DNA of 64,000 bases, from assembly GCA_033026295.1 (NCBI GenBank), contig CM065176.1, positions 2,120,501 through 2,184,500 of the forward strand. Reading direction: 5' to 3'. The translations under genes and the position numbers were made by a program. The notes beneath the pieces were generated by a model. That model was not told where the DNA came from. It saw nothing but the letters and a program-made list of their open reading frames with translations, and ran no database searches. Source of the stretch: Channa striata. Taxonomy: Eukaryota; Chordata; Actinopteri; Anabantiformes; Channidae. This document shows positions 22,791-34,012 of this stretch, piece by piece (within the stretch, counting starts at the first letter, position 1; every line of letters begins with the position of its first letter).

Positions 22791-22899
22791 CCACTTTCTT
22801 TAGAATGAACACTCCTGCAGCCGGACTAGTTTAAATCAAGGAGTTTTTTAAGGGTAACAAAATGTACTGCTTGTGCAAGGGTGTTACTAGGGCTGGAAG

Positions 22900-23520
22900 A
22901 AGATAGATTTGTAATTCTCTACCAGGGAGGTCTTTGGTAGGCATGGCTTAGATGTGGTGGGGAAGGTGCCAGTTGTCAGAGATTAAATAAATTATTTGTG
23001 TGAGGGCTGCGGTTAGTGGAGGTGCACTTAGTCAGGACGGTGCCAGGGATGGGATCCAGAGTAAGTGATAGGACAGCTTAAGATGAGGTATGTGGATGTG
23101 GATGCGCTGTTAGATAAAGTTAGCAGGGTGTTAAGTGGTTCACAGTGAGAGGGAGGAGTGATTGTGGGTGAAGAAAAGCTTCCTACTGTCTGATAGATTT
23201 ACGTTTTTGCCTTGGTGACACTGTGAGAAGAAGACACAAGGAGCCTCTGATAGTCAGATAAAGATGGGGTCTCGGACTTGTCTTGCTTCTGTCAGAAGCC
23301 CTGAGCCTTGGTGTTTTGTTCCCAGATCAGATCAGTACACCAGGGTTTAGAGGGTTAGGCACCGTCAGGCTTGGATAACAGGGACCACAGACTTTGCACA
23401 CAGGGTGAACTGAGGATGTCAGTGGCTGTGTCAAGGGTGGAGAGGACGTGTGGTGGCATCAGGGCTGCAGAGGACAGGGAAGGAAATTGCTCAGGACTGA
23501 GGGGCCTTAGGTTGTGGTGG
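22900..23520 (-). mobile_element. Degenerate L2/CR1-type LINE fragment
   Basis: Reading the minus strand in pieces gives NPWCTDLIWEQNTKAQGF, then LSDYQRLLVSSSHSVTKAKT, then SLTTGTFPTTSK. These correspond to the linker between endonuclease and reverse transcriptase of an L2/CR1-like ORF2 (compare NLSLQTGYVPKASKVAVIK in the L2 at 46.2 kb). Stops occur every 20-40 codons. The boundaries are rough. The family differs from the plus-strand L2 copies in this window. Confidence 0.6.
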
Positions 23521-25500
23521 GATGGGACTATGAGACGACCATAGGAGTAGAATAAAGAAGTGATCTAATAAATGTGTGGTGCATCTATATAGGTCAGGGC
23601 GTGCACTAAAAAGTGAGAGCTTACTCTTTGTTTCAGAGGTAGGTGATTTTCCGTCATTTTTGGTTCTCTCTGCTAATTTGCAGCTGTTGCTCGTTTGCTG
23701 CAGCTTGTTTCAGCCGAATCAACTTTAAACTACTAAATGCACAAAGATTCACAAAACATCTCAGCTGTTGGCCTAAAGTGTCAGCCCTTGTGCTCATGCC
23801 TCCCATGCTTCCTTCACCTTCTCACTTCCTATTTAAGGCTTATTTTTATTCTGAATAGGTGGTAGAAACACTTCCCCTAACTGGCATCTGGAACCATCCT
23901 GCATTAGGGTTGATGTGAACTTATTTTCCAATTTTTTCCAATTGAGATGCCAGATACACTGTGGGCTGGTTTAAACTTTGATCACGGTGCTGAGGAGGCC
24001 ACAGTTGATCTGCGTACCGAGACTTGCCCGTGTCGCTGGGAGGAGGCACGGACCTCGATGCTCACACTGCAACACATACTGTTTTGACTGCACATGCCAG
24101 AGCATTTCATTACAGCATTTAAGGAGAACGCACTACATCAGCAGCCCACTCAGCTCAAATTGACCCAGAATTCAAAAGCGAACCGCTTCAAGCTCCACCA
24201 TGTTTTATTGATCGATGCTGTTATGATGCTGGTGGGACCAGCCTTTAATCAGTTACTTTGAAACAACCCACTGATTTGGACCACTCAATTCACATGCATT
24301 CACTGCATGTCTGTGAGAAATTGTGCTGTGCAGCAGAAACTGAACCCCTGCACCACATAGTCACTTTCAGGCTGTGTTAGACGTCGATTGACTAATTATT
24401 CAAGCCTATCTTTGACAGTGTGGCTGCCGTGGAATGATCACGCACTTAATTTGCCATAGTACTTTTGAAAAGATCTGTCAGAGAATGATGACTTTATGTC
24501 CATATTGTTGTACTGCCTTTAACGATTGACATATATTTGCGTGTAACCTCAAGTTTATTTTAAATTTTAACTGAACAAAATGTGTAAAGTTATCCAGGAC
24601 TACAAGTACCTGCACATGTGGTCGACTGGCCCACAGGACTTACGTTACGTAGCCAAATTGGATTTTTAGTTCAAAACAAAACTTGTTTTACTTTTGAACG
24701 CAAGAAAGAAAATTATTGTACAAGCCAGTATAATGTCTGGTGTGGATTTTGCTTATATCCATTATGTGCATGCTGCTGCATCTACCCTTAAACCACCGAA
24801 TGCTGTCTATGACAGCACTGTGATTATTCACCATTGTGATTAATATAAAAAGTTGGATTTGTATTCATTGGTTTCTGCATCTGTGTGCATTTATTTACAA
24901 GGCCTTGGTTTATGACTTAATTTAGTAGTAGTGCTTTAGAAGCATACTTTGAAGGTTCCACACACACATGCTGACTTGTTGGTTTGTAGAACTATGCTTA
25001 ATATCATTGGACGGAGTTATACATACAGTACATCCTTCAATTAATTCATTCCTCTGCACAATCTGAAATGATTTTATTAAAGACCTGTGAATAAAGAATA
25101 AAGTGAGAACTGTAATAGTAGCTAAACCTGCTTTGTGTGAATAGCAATTTGTTTGATAATTGTAAGATACCCAGTGTTGCTTTCGGGCAGTTGAATGATC
25201 TATCAGGCTACAGACAGTCAAGTGGGGTTATCTTAAAATGAGCCGGAAGGTTACGTTACTGTGATCACTGCTACAGTATGTGTTTATTACTGAGGTCATA
25301 GTGGGGGTAGAGGTGTACCGCAGTGAATTATATTATTGGTTCTAATGTTTTGGCCCTCATTTTTAAAATGGATAATTCTATTGAATTTGAAATAATGTCT
25401 ATTTTGACATTATGACACTATTTTGTGTACAGTGCTGCTTCCCGCTTTGTTCTGTAGTGCACGTATTTAGGGATGGGTATGAAGAAATAAATACTTTTAT
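23520..25500. other. Intronic sequence, nothing recognised
   Basis: No exon, RNA gene or transposon motif identified on either strand. Confidence 0.4.
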
Positions 25501-25508
25501 GTACTTAC

Positions 25509-25697
25509 AGGTGGTAGGCTTGTTACAGTTGTGCCCATGTCTGAAGTACTGTGGATTCTCTATCACAGGGATCCTTGTCATTCCAATCACCACAGCATCC
25601 GGGCCTGCATCCAGGGTGCAGGGGCTGATAATACCATGGTTCACATGATGAAGGGGGCTGGCAGAGTCTTCCTCACCGCTTATCACTGCTACTGGTC
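25509..25697 (-). CDS. ntrk3: TrkC neurotrophin receptor, juxtamembrane exon
   Basis: This 189-nt exon encodes the cytoplasmic juxtamembrane segment of a Trk receptor tyrosine kinase. It reads PVAVISGEEDSASPLHH, then DAVVIGMTRIPVIENPQYF. The NPQY motif is the Shc/FRS2 docking tyrosine that couples neurotrophin receptors to Ras and PI3K signalling. An acceptor (CTTTTTAG) precedes it and a donor (T|GTAAGTAC) follows. It starts with two bases completing a glycine codon and ends with one base (T) of a tyrosine codon finished by the exon at 15335-15465. The wording PVAVISGEE and NHGI is TrkC-like; TrkB has PASVISNDD here. The upstream transmembrane exon was not found in the 38 kb to the right. The choice between the teleost duplicates ntrk3a and ntrk3b is open. 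Confidence 0.93.
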
Positions 25698-25966
25698 CTA
25701 AAAAGATATGGGAGGGGGATGAAGAATATATTTTTATTCCCCTACTCAAAGAGTAAGTCATGAAATGCCATCCAAGCACCTACAGTAGCTGATCCAGCTG
25801 TCAGGCACTGATTCAATGAATAATGTTCACACTGATACACTGATGTTAATGATTCAGTCTGTGACTCAGCAGGCCAGAGTGTAGTTACTCATCTATTTCA
25901 TCAGTCAACCAGTCAATCAAATCCTACAGAAATCCGACTGAGCAACAACCATATTTGTAGGGAGAG

Positions 25967-26486
25967 GTGGTCCTGTTGAAGGGTTTTAACAGCAGCAGCA
26001 GCTGTTGCAAGTTTACATATTGTCCAGAACCAGACCATTTATTCTGCTTTCAGTGTTATTGCACCTTGGAGCTCCATGATCATATCATCCCCATAACCCC
26101 ATACCAGTCCATGAAACTGTCCACCACTGAGCAGGTACAGAAGCTTTACTCAAAGTCTGAAGCAGATTCCAGCACTAGTCTAATTTTGCAAGCTCCACCT
26201 GCCCTGCACCCTCCAAACTCAAACCAGTCCTCACCTGTTACCAGCACTACTTTGGAAATCAAATCTGCACCCAAGATGAGCTGTGAATATAAGACCTGCA
26301 TGCAGCAAGCCACGATGCATTGTAGTCTGACACCTGCTGATCATGGCAACGCAAACTAGGTCACTTGTAGGAGCAGCAATAAATGAACAAGAGAGACATA
26401 TCACAGTTGGACTGACTAAAGCAGACTTGCAGACAATACTGGAGTTGCAAATCTTACTGCCACCTCGACTGCTAACTACTAAATAA
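25967..26486 (+). pseudogene. Unidentified Cys/His-rich ORF remnant
   Basis: A 130-codon frame (25967-26359) is followed, in a frame overlapping its last codons, by 47 further codons (26343-26486) ending in TAA. The first part has an unusual clustering of cysteine and histidine (CKFTYCPEPDHLFCFQCYC, then LELHDH, later CEYKTCMQQATMHC), suggestive of zinc binding. The second part is lysine- and leucine-rich (GLTKADLQTILELQ, ending LLPPRLLTTK). The arrangement looks like one protein broken by a single frameshift. It sits in the intron just upstream of the juxtamembrane exon, on the opposite strand, and no splice sites were needed to read it. I do not recognise the family. A retrocopy of a host or transposon gene is my best guess; a chance ORF is possible. 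Confidence 0.35.
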
Positions 26487-26489
26487 ACC

Positions 26490-26899
26490 ATAATTTAATG
26501 TATGTTCTATCAGAAAGTGTTGCTACAGCAGTAGATTTGTGTATAGCACATTAGCAGTGTTTAAGGTGCAATATCGTTACAGATGGCAGGATGAATAGTG
26601 CATCCAAAATAGCGTTCGCCTGGCTGTAGTTTTGTTTGGAGATGGTGGGCTGATTTCCCCAAGGAGTTCTGTGGAGTAGAGGTGTACACGCTTTTTCAGG
26701 AGTCTGCTTTGTAGTCCACATAGCACAGTCCACTTTGAGGTGAACTCACAGGAGGCTGCGGATGACGGGTAAACAGCGTGGACAGGCTGCCAGTCCATCA
26801 CACACACACACACACAAATACACTCTTTCTTTTCAGTCTCGAAGTAATTTGAACTGTGTGGGATTTGTACTTTCAGATCTTCAGTTGTAGTTAGTGTGA

Positions 26900-26902
<3 letters not shown>
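26490..26902. other. Intronic sequence with a short CA run
   Basis: A (CA)n run lies at about 26799-26816. Nothing else was recognised. Confidence 0.4.

Positions 26903-26979
<77 letters not shown>
26903..26979. repeat. (AT)n microsatellite, about 38 units
   Basis: An uninterrupted alternating TA tract of about 77 bp, followed by two near-copies of ACATTTACTGT. It is perfectly self-complementary and can extrude as a cruciform. Confidence 0.97.
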
Positions 26980-26982
<3 letters not shown>

Positions 26983-27009
26983 CAGTACATTTACTGTACA
27001 TTTACTGTA

Positions 27010-29930
27010 CATTCATCGTTAGGTGACCAGCTTCAGAATCCTAGTGTTATTCATACTGCGTCCCGAACATTGTGAAATTTTTTTCTCCTTGGCTTTTGAA
27101 TCCAGCTGGGCTTTCCTGTGTTTCCTGTATTTGTCTCCTTCATTTACTGCACTTTATTGTACAGCACTTTGATCAACCTTTGTTGTTTTTAAATGGTCAT
27201 AATTTCTTTCAAACTTGACTACTAACATTTGTATATATTTCAACTACTATTGATTTGTTATTACAAAGCAGTGTCAGTCTAATACTGAATCACAGGACAA
27301 CATTAGTCCCAGAGCCAGGTTTTAATCAAAGAATTCTTTGTACTCACACATACTGCGCTTTGCTACAGCTTACATTTTTCTATAGGTCCCAGCAGTGACT
27401 TTGTAGATGTGTCCTTGTTATTAATTTTCTGTACCCCAGAAAATTCCCACTCCACATCACCTGTAAATTGCTTGCGCTCCCCTTAAGCTGTCTTAAAGAC
27501 ACCTGAGTGTTTGCAAGATTTCAGCCATCCTAAAGGTTTATTGCGAGCTGCACCGTGTGACATGGATTGATAAACGTTGGTGTCTGTAGGCTGTATCATT
27601 TTACAGCCTACAGGATCCTAGGCTACAGTACAAGTCAGTAAACACATGATACTGTTTAATAAAACATCGCTAAATACTGTTGCAATGATAGAACTTAAGA
27701 TGGCAATTTAGCACAGACAGCTTATGGTAAGTTGTAATTCAAGTTGGTCAAGGTGTGTGTGGGTTACAAGTTGACCCAAATACTTATTTACATAATTAAA
27801 ATAACCTTCAATAAATACCAATTCTCCCATATCTCCCAGTTAATAAAATAATTTACATCTGGGTTCAATTCCTTGCTGGATTTTATCACTTTAACCTCAT
27901 TAAGGATGTTTTTCCAACGACTGTGGCGAGTTTCTCACCTTAGGCACAGACAGTTTCTCCACGTTTTTCTTTTGCTCTGTCAAACCATTTCTTTGTTCTA
28001 TCTGAGCCATAGTCTAAGCTGCCACAGTAATCACTGCCTTGGTTACTGTAGCCCAAACCTTTTATTTTTTTGTTTTTTGACATTGCCACTCAGGTTTTGG
28101 AAATATGCAGCATACAGTATGTGCGCACACACTTCTCAATTAGACTGATTTGGATTTGCTAACATACACACAGTGGTAAGGTCAAAATTTACTTTATGTG
28201 CAAAGTAAGAACGTATCTGTCCAAATATTAGGGAATGAGCCCCGCTGTGATCATATTACTACATACTACAGCTCAACTAGGCTATAGTGTAACAGTAAGA
28301 TTTTACACTGTGTACACTATTCCGTCGTCCTCACTGCAAACATTAATCTTCCTTGTATTCTTTGACAACATTCGTTTTACTAGTTGAATTTGTTACGTCA
28401 TGATCTGGTATTGCACTCATAAATGCACTACTGTAAGGCAGAAGAATAATTACAATGACTTTGATTCTATTCGTTGTGAATGTTTCTCCCTGCAATCCGT
28501 CATAGTGTTCTGATGCAGCAATTGAATTCCTCACGTGGGAATCATCACTGTTCTATCATTGTTGGACTCGGCAGAGTGCATGTTGTATATATAAAAGCCG
28601 CCTCCTTGGGGCCCCGGGAGTCTGCTTACACACTAGCTGAGAACAACTGATGTGGAGTCGTCACTATTCTCTAGTGGAGACAAATGCATCAGCCTGCTGT
28701 TAATGCCACTGACACCGTCAACCTTCACAGCCGACAGAAAACAAGGAGGCACTGGGCTGTGAGTCGATAGTGTGGGAGGGAGAATATGATGGGAATAGAG
28801 ACACAAAGACATGATGAGCGAAGAAGAAAGAAAATAAAAGCTGTGAAGCTATGAGCCCATGAATAAAAGGAAAAAAGAGGAAAATAGCTAATTATGAGGT
28901 TGATTCCTTGGGTTGACCTTGGGCTAGAGGTACATTCCAAGTGATTCTTAACATACAAGAAATGCTTTTAAAATTTCAAATATATGACAGTTAAACACAG
29001 TTATGTCTTGGTGAGCAGAGGATTTTGCTGAAAGTCTTGTGGCTGAGCGAAGCTAATCACATGCTAATTCCAGCTGTCAGGAGAGGCAAACCAAGGCAAT
29101 GATAGGGGAACTCCCCAGAGGCCGCTCATAATCGCCCATTTGGCACTGAAATCTATAAAGCCTCTTAGACCTCCCATAAAGGTATGTATTATGCAAGCCC
29201 GTGCCTCTACAGCCCCCTGAATGGGGCCTCTTGTTGTTACCAAGGGGCCTCCACTCAATGAGCTTCTTTACATGGACCTCCCCACTCAGACCAAATGCCA
29301 ATTTCATTCTGATCATCCCACCTTAGAAGGAAACTGCATGCTACCAAAAATACTAAAACACTTAAAAGACTATATAAATGTGGGGGAAAATTACGCTTTC
29401 AGTTTTGATCAATGTGCTTAGGAGGAACACTACCTCCCACTGCAGACCGTATCAGTTTGTGTCATTACCATTAACCAGGTCAGATTTGCTAAAAACTATC
29501 TATTTGTAACTTCTCCTGCTCTCATATTTTGAAGATTTTTTTAGAGACAATTGAGAAGAACATGTGATGGACATGGTAACTGCTGCAGGGCTCAGACTTG
29601 TGACCTCTTCTAGTTTACCAAAGAACCGGTGCTAATATAGGCCATGTGTCAGAAAAACTGGCATGTAGGCTAAACTGTCAACTGGTAAAGGACTGACAGA
29701 CACTTGAGGGAATAACACAATAAGAAATTGTGTGGTAGCCACTTTTCTGGGGTCACAAAGGTTAGAGGTGGAAAGATAGTTTTGGCCCAGTTGATGAAAA
29801 AACTTTGGTGGTGGGAATAAGTGTGCTCTGACAAGCAACACACAACACTCCTGTATCACTGTGGATAAGACTGGATCAGTTGGTTCAGTGGTTCATCTGT
29901 TATCAGTTCACTATGATGTTTTTGCAGCAG
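27010..29930. other. Intronic sequence, nothing recognised
   Basis: About 2.9 kb with no recognised exon, RNA gene or transposon. Open frames of 60-90 codons show no family motif. Confidence 0.4.
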
Positions 29931-29937
29931 TGTTAAG

Positions 29938-30180
29938 AAGAAGAACCTTTATTTTAGTCACATTGTTCACATATACATTTGCACATACATGTTACAGTGA
30001 AATGTACTCCTGCATATTTAACCCATCCCTCTTGGAGCAGAGGGCTGCCACGGTTTGGCGCCCGGGGAGCTAGCGCTGGGTGTCTTGCTCAGGGATGGAC
30101 CTGGTGGGGAGACTGGGGATTACAGGTAAGGATTGCCCTCCAGTGTGTCTACCCATTGAGCTACCAGGCCAAAATACCTG
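29938..30180 (+). repeat. Teleost interspersed repeat with GGCGCCCGGGGAGC core
   Basis: Motifs in order: AACCTTTATTTTAGTCACATTG, then TTTAACCCATCCCT, GGCGCCCGGGGAGC, TGTCTTGCTCAGGGA and ATTGAGCTACCAGGCC. The core is shared, in the other orientation, with 62088-62215. This is a non-coding dispersed repeat, with a tRNA-like ATTGAGCTACCA box A complement near its right end. Confidence 0.55.
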
Positions 30181-30194
30181 CCTCATGTGAGGTA

Positions 30195-30368
30195 GACAGG
30201 TTGTCCACCAATCACTTGTTGGTTTGATCCCCGGCTCTTCCAGTCACGTGTCAAAATGTCTCTGAGCGAGACATTGAACCCCCACATAGTTGCTCCCTGT
30301 GAGTGTTGCTCCCACAACGCTGTGTGACAGTGTAAAATGCTTTGAGCACCAACAGGTAGAAAAGTGCA
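30195..30368 (+). mobile_element. tRNA-derived SINE, shortened copy
   Basis: Begins near a box-B-like GGTTTGATCCCCGGCTC. It continues with GTCTCTGAGCGAGACATTGAACCC, AGTTGCTCC, CAGTGTAAAATGCTTTGAGCACC and AACAGGTAGAAAAGTGCAC, matching the SINE at 36715-36992 with a central deletion. Confidence 0.75.
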
Positions 30369-30369
30369 C

Positions 30370-32115
30370 AACATTTGCCTTTTCAGACTTGTAACCCCTC
30401 AAGGGCACCTGTACCCCATTACACGCTATTTTACTGGAACATGTAATCAATCACACTTTATTACGCACATAAATCTCATAGACCTGCAGTATCAATACCT
30501 GCTCCTAACTGGCTAACTCTATCACCTCCATAAATCACCTGACCAGTTGTTAGTGTTGCTCTTCTGAGCACTGAAACCTATTTCTGTGTAAGTCTGTCCA
30601 TTTTTTTAAATGCAGTAAATGCTCATCAAGGTACATTCTGGGTATTTCTTAGAAATAATATTTTAATTTTTTTTTGCCTGGATTCTCTGCTGTATACGCT
30701 ATGTCAGACTGAGTCAAAACTGACAGATTATCTGATAATATGTGGAGATTTATTTTGTACTTGGATAAGAAAAAAATCGCAATAAATGCAGTATTATTTA
30801 ATTTCTATCTAATATATTATTATATTATTATCTTGTAAAATTAATAAAAATCTAAGCTGACATTATCCTGTGATTAGAAACAGAACCTCTGTAAGTGGTT
30901 CACAGATTTAGTTAGGGTATTCTTTTGTCTTTATAGATATGACCACAATAGTGATTCACCAGGAGCCCGACTTTCTACATAAACATGCATTTACACTCCA
31001 ATTCTTAGAAACCACTTGCTGCATTCACATGATCTCAGTTGTGGCTGCACCAGTGGGGATTCAGGGGAGTTACTCACCTACTTTCACTTTCATGTTTTTG
31101 ATTAATTTCCATAACTTTGGAGTGATCTGTTGTTACTTTGCCATGAAATAATCTATTTGGTAATTTTTGTCAGAAATGTTAAATTGACTGTGACTGTGTT
31201 ATAAATTTTAACACAAGAAAACACAAGAAAATCTGAATATTTTTCTTTTGTTTTTTACAGTGTATGAAAGGCAGTGACAAACACAGTAAATATGTGATGC
31301 TTTTCTTTCACAGCTCTATGATTATTGTGGCATTTATCCTCCATCTCTCTCCTAGCACCCCCTCAGCCCTTTGTTACTGTCTGGCCAAAGCCTGTAAATC
31401 ATTCTGCTGGCAGACACTTTGCAAATGCACCTTCACAGCCTACCTGCCAAACACACGAACGTGTACACTCTGTCATGAAACCTGTGAGCGTAACTCACTG
31501 CAGTCTGTCACACGTTCTTGCAGGATGTAAATCAGGGGAAGGACTGACTACAAAACCCCATCACACAGAAACATCCACCTCATTCTATCTGTGTGTGTTC
31601 AATTCCCTGGTAGGAGAACATGACCCATTAGCACCTACAATGCATAAACATTTCACACACGAGCATCTTTGAATTAGTACATTTGTATACACTCCCCAGG
31701 TCAGTTCAGTTGGCCTGATCTTCATTCAACCTTTATTCAGCCATACTTCTAACAGTAGCACGCACACACGAGCGGTGAAAAATTTACTCTTGGAAACAAA
31801 TCGACAGGCTTGTTAATGTGTCTACCAGTGATGGATACGTCAGAAAACAACAACATGCAAATAAACTTGCTCAACACAACACTACAGCTTTGCCAGGACC
31901 CAGTAATTTGGCATTGGTGAACGAAGTGTTCAGCACCGCTACTTATTCTCAGCTTCTGAACGTGGTGATCAACTTTTCATATTTGCTGTTTTTCATTTTG
32001 CAAAGATACTTTGCTCCCTATAAACGCCAATGCATGGACAGATTTAAAAAAAAAATTAACCCTGGACACCCGATGTTTTTGATTGTTTTGATTCTGTTTT
32101 TGGTCATTTTGGTCA
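30370..32115. other. Intronic sequence, nothing recognised
   Basis: AT-rich, with no exon or transposon motif. The long frame starting at 31818 is a chance ORF running into the L2 fragment that begins near 32118. Confidence 0.4.
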
Positions 32116-32117
32116 TA

Positions 32118-33142
32118 GACTGTTTTGTACCCATAGATCTCGCTGAGTTGACTTCAACTATTACGCCATCAAAACCAAAAACATGCCTGCTAGACCCTAT
32201 TCCAGTTAGACTGCTTAAAGATGCTCTACCCTTAATAGACACATTCGTATTAGATATCATTAATCTATCTTTACAAACAGGATATGTACCAAAGGCCTAT
32301 AAGGTAGCTGTAATCAAACACTAATTAATCCTTGTCTGGATCCAGGTGTCTTAGCCAATTGCAGACCAATATCCAATCTCCCCTTTATTTCTCAAATACT
32401 TTTGCAAAGCAATTATTTGATCACCTGTTTTGAATTTCAGTCAGGATTTAGAGTTCATCATAGCACAGAAACTGCACTGATTAAAGTCACCAACAATTTT
32501 CTTCTGGCTTCAGATAATGGACTTGTCTCGACACTAGTTCTGCTAGATCTTAGTGCTGCATTTGACACCATTGATCACAAAACATTATTACAGAGACTAG
32601 AACATGTAATTGGGATTGAATAAACTGCACTAAATTGGTTTAAATCTTATCTATCAGATCGATTCCAATTTATTCATGTTAACAATGAATCTTCCACACA
32701 CACAAAAGTTAGTCATGGAGTTCCACAAGGCTCTGTGTAAGAACCATAATATTTACTCAATATTTGTCTCCTCTAGGCAACATAATTAGAAAACACTGTA
32801 AATTTTCATTGCTACGCTATTGACACGCAGTTCTATCTATCTCTGAAACCAAATGAAACAAATCAATTAATCCAACTACAAGCATGTCTAAAAGACATAA
32901 GGGACTGGATGACGTATAATTTCCTTCTTCTAAACTCAGATAAAATTGAAATTATTGTGTTTGGGCCTAAAAGTCTAAGAAACATGTACTCCAACCATAT
33001 TGTTACTTTAGATGACATAACTCTGGTCCCCAGTATTACAGCAAGGAATCTCTGAGTCATTTTTGACCAGGATTTGTCACTAACCTCACACATGACTTTG
33101 TTGTGAATTGGTGCTATATAAATAAAGTTGAATTGAAAATCA
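32118..33142 (+). mobile_element. L2-type LINE, reverse transcriptase fragment
   Basis: The copy enters at DCFVPIDLAELTSTI and runs through LLDPIPVRLLKDALP, FQSGFRVHHSTETAL and LLDLSAAFDTIDHKTLLQRL. The polymerase box reads CYAIDTQFYL instead of the expected YADD. After TTGACCAGGATTTGTCAC it jumps straight to the TTGGTGCTATATAAATAAAG tail, so the RT C-terminus and most of the 3' UTR are deleted. Several stops and frameshifts are present. Copies at 40.3 and 43.4 kb belong to the same family. Confidence 0.88.
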
Positions 33143-33144
33143 TT

Positions 33145-33710
33145 TCACATTTGTTTGCAGAAGTTTTGGAATAAAATAGGTTTCAGTGACTCATCCAATG
33201 CACTTTGATAGGAGAAGGGGATACATCCAACCCCAAGGATTTGGCAAATGTATCAATGCTCCCATTCCTTTTATGTAATGCTAGTAAAAAAAAGATAAAA
33301 GAAGAAGAAGCTGAGAAGAGGGCTTGAGGCCAAACCTTACGGACCAGGACAAATCTATTGTAAACAAATAAGACTTGGGATAACTACAAAGACCTTAAAC
33401 AGCTGCATAATTATCTTCACAGAAAGTGGACTAAGCTGCTTTGTTTCATAGACTGCTGTTTGGCTAGGCATCCAGCCTTTCTTCCCAGGGCACAAAGTGT
33501 CAGTGTTGTCCAGACTCTACTATTAAATATAGGAATATCATTAACTGTCTGTGCAGTGCACAAACATCAGCTTAAATAATGTATAAGAAATATCTTATGA
33601 AACAAATGGTCAATATATTTGTTTTTTAAATCATGAATCATATTATTCCTATCATATCACCCTATCGCTTCAGTTTGAAAGTTGAAGTGGACATTTGATA
33701 TGAGACAGCA
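33145..33710. other. Intronic sequence, nothing recognised
   Basis: A purine-rich stretch lies near 33285-33340. No exon or transposon recognised. Confidence 0.4.
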
Positions 33711-33719
33711 TTTGAATAC

Positions 33720-34012
33720 TAAAGCACCCGCTCACTCCAACCAGCCCGTTCTCATACCTGAGGCGTCAAAAAGCACAGTCCCTCTGGTTACATGTCGACG
33801 CATAAGGTACACATTCACGTCAGCGATCGACGCATGGAGCTTTCACTGTAGGAAAACCTGAACCGTAATGTAGTAGTTTTGTGTATATAAAGTCGTTCTG
33901 GTATCAAAAGGTGACGCTGCTGGAGCGTCCAATACTGACGCCAAAGTGCACAATTTGACGCCTTAGGAACATCAATATCTGATGCTGTGGGATGAGAAAG
34001 CGTTGTTTGGTT
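33720..34012. repeat. Dispersed repeat with GACGCC/ATCAATATCTGA motifs, copy 1
   Basis: Contains CACAATTTGACGCCTTAGGAA, then ATCAATATCTGATGCTGTGGGATGAGAAAGCG. Copy 2 at 51575-51885 has the same ordered motifs (CACAATTTGATGCCTAAGAAG, TCAATATCTGACTC, GACGAGAATGTGTTGG). Short GACGC/GCGTC words recur across it in both orientations. No protein is encoded. The family is unknown to me. Confidence 0.5.

Noticed and set aside
26903..26979. Repetitive Tyr-Ile protein
   Set aside because: Translation of the TA dinucleotide tract.
31818..32324. 168-codon frame with a hydrophobic middle that could look like a membrane protein
   Set aside because: The last third is plainly L2 reverse transcriptase text entered at about 32118. 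The upstream part is unrelated sequence read through by chance.
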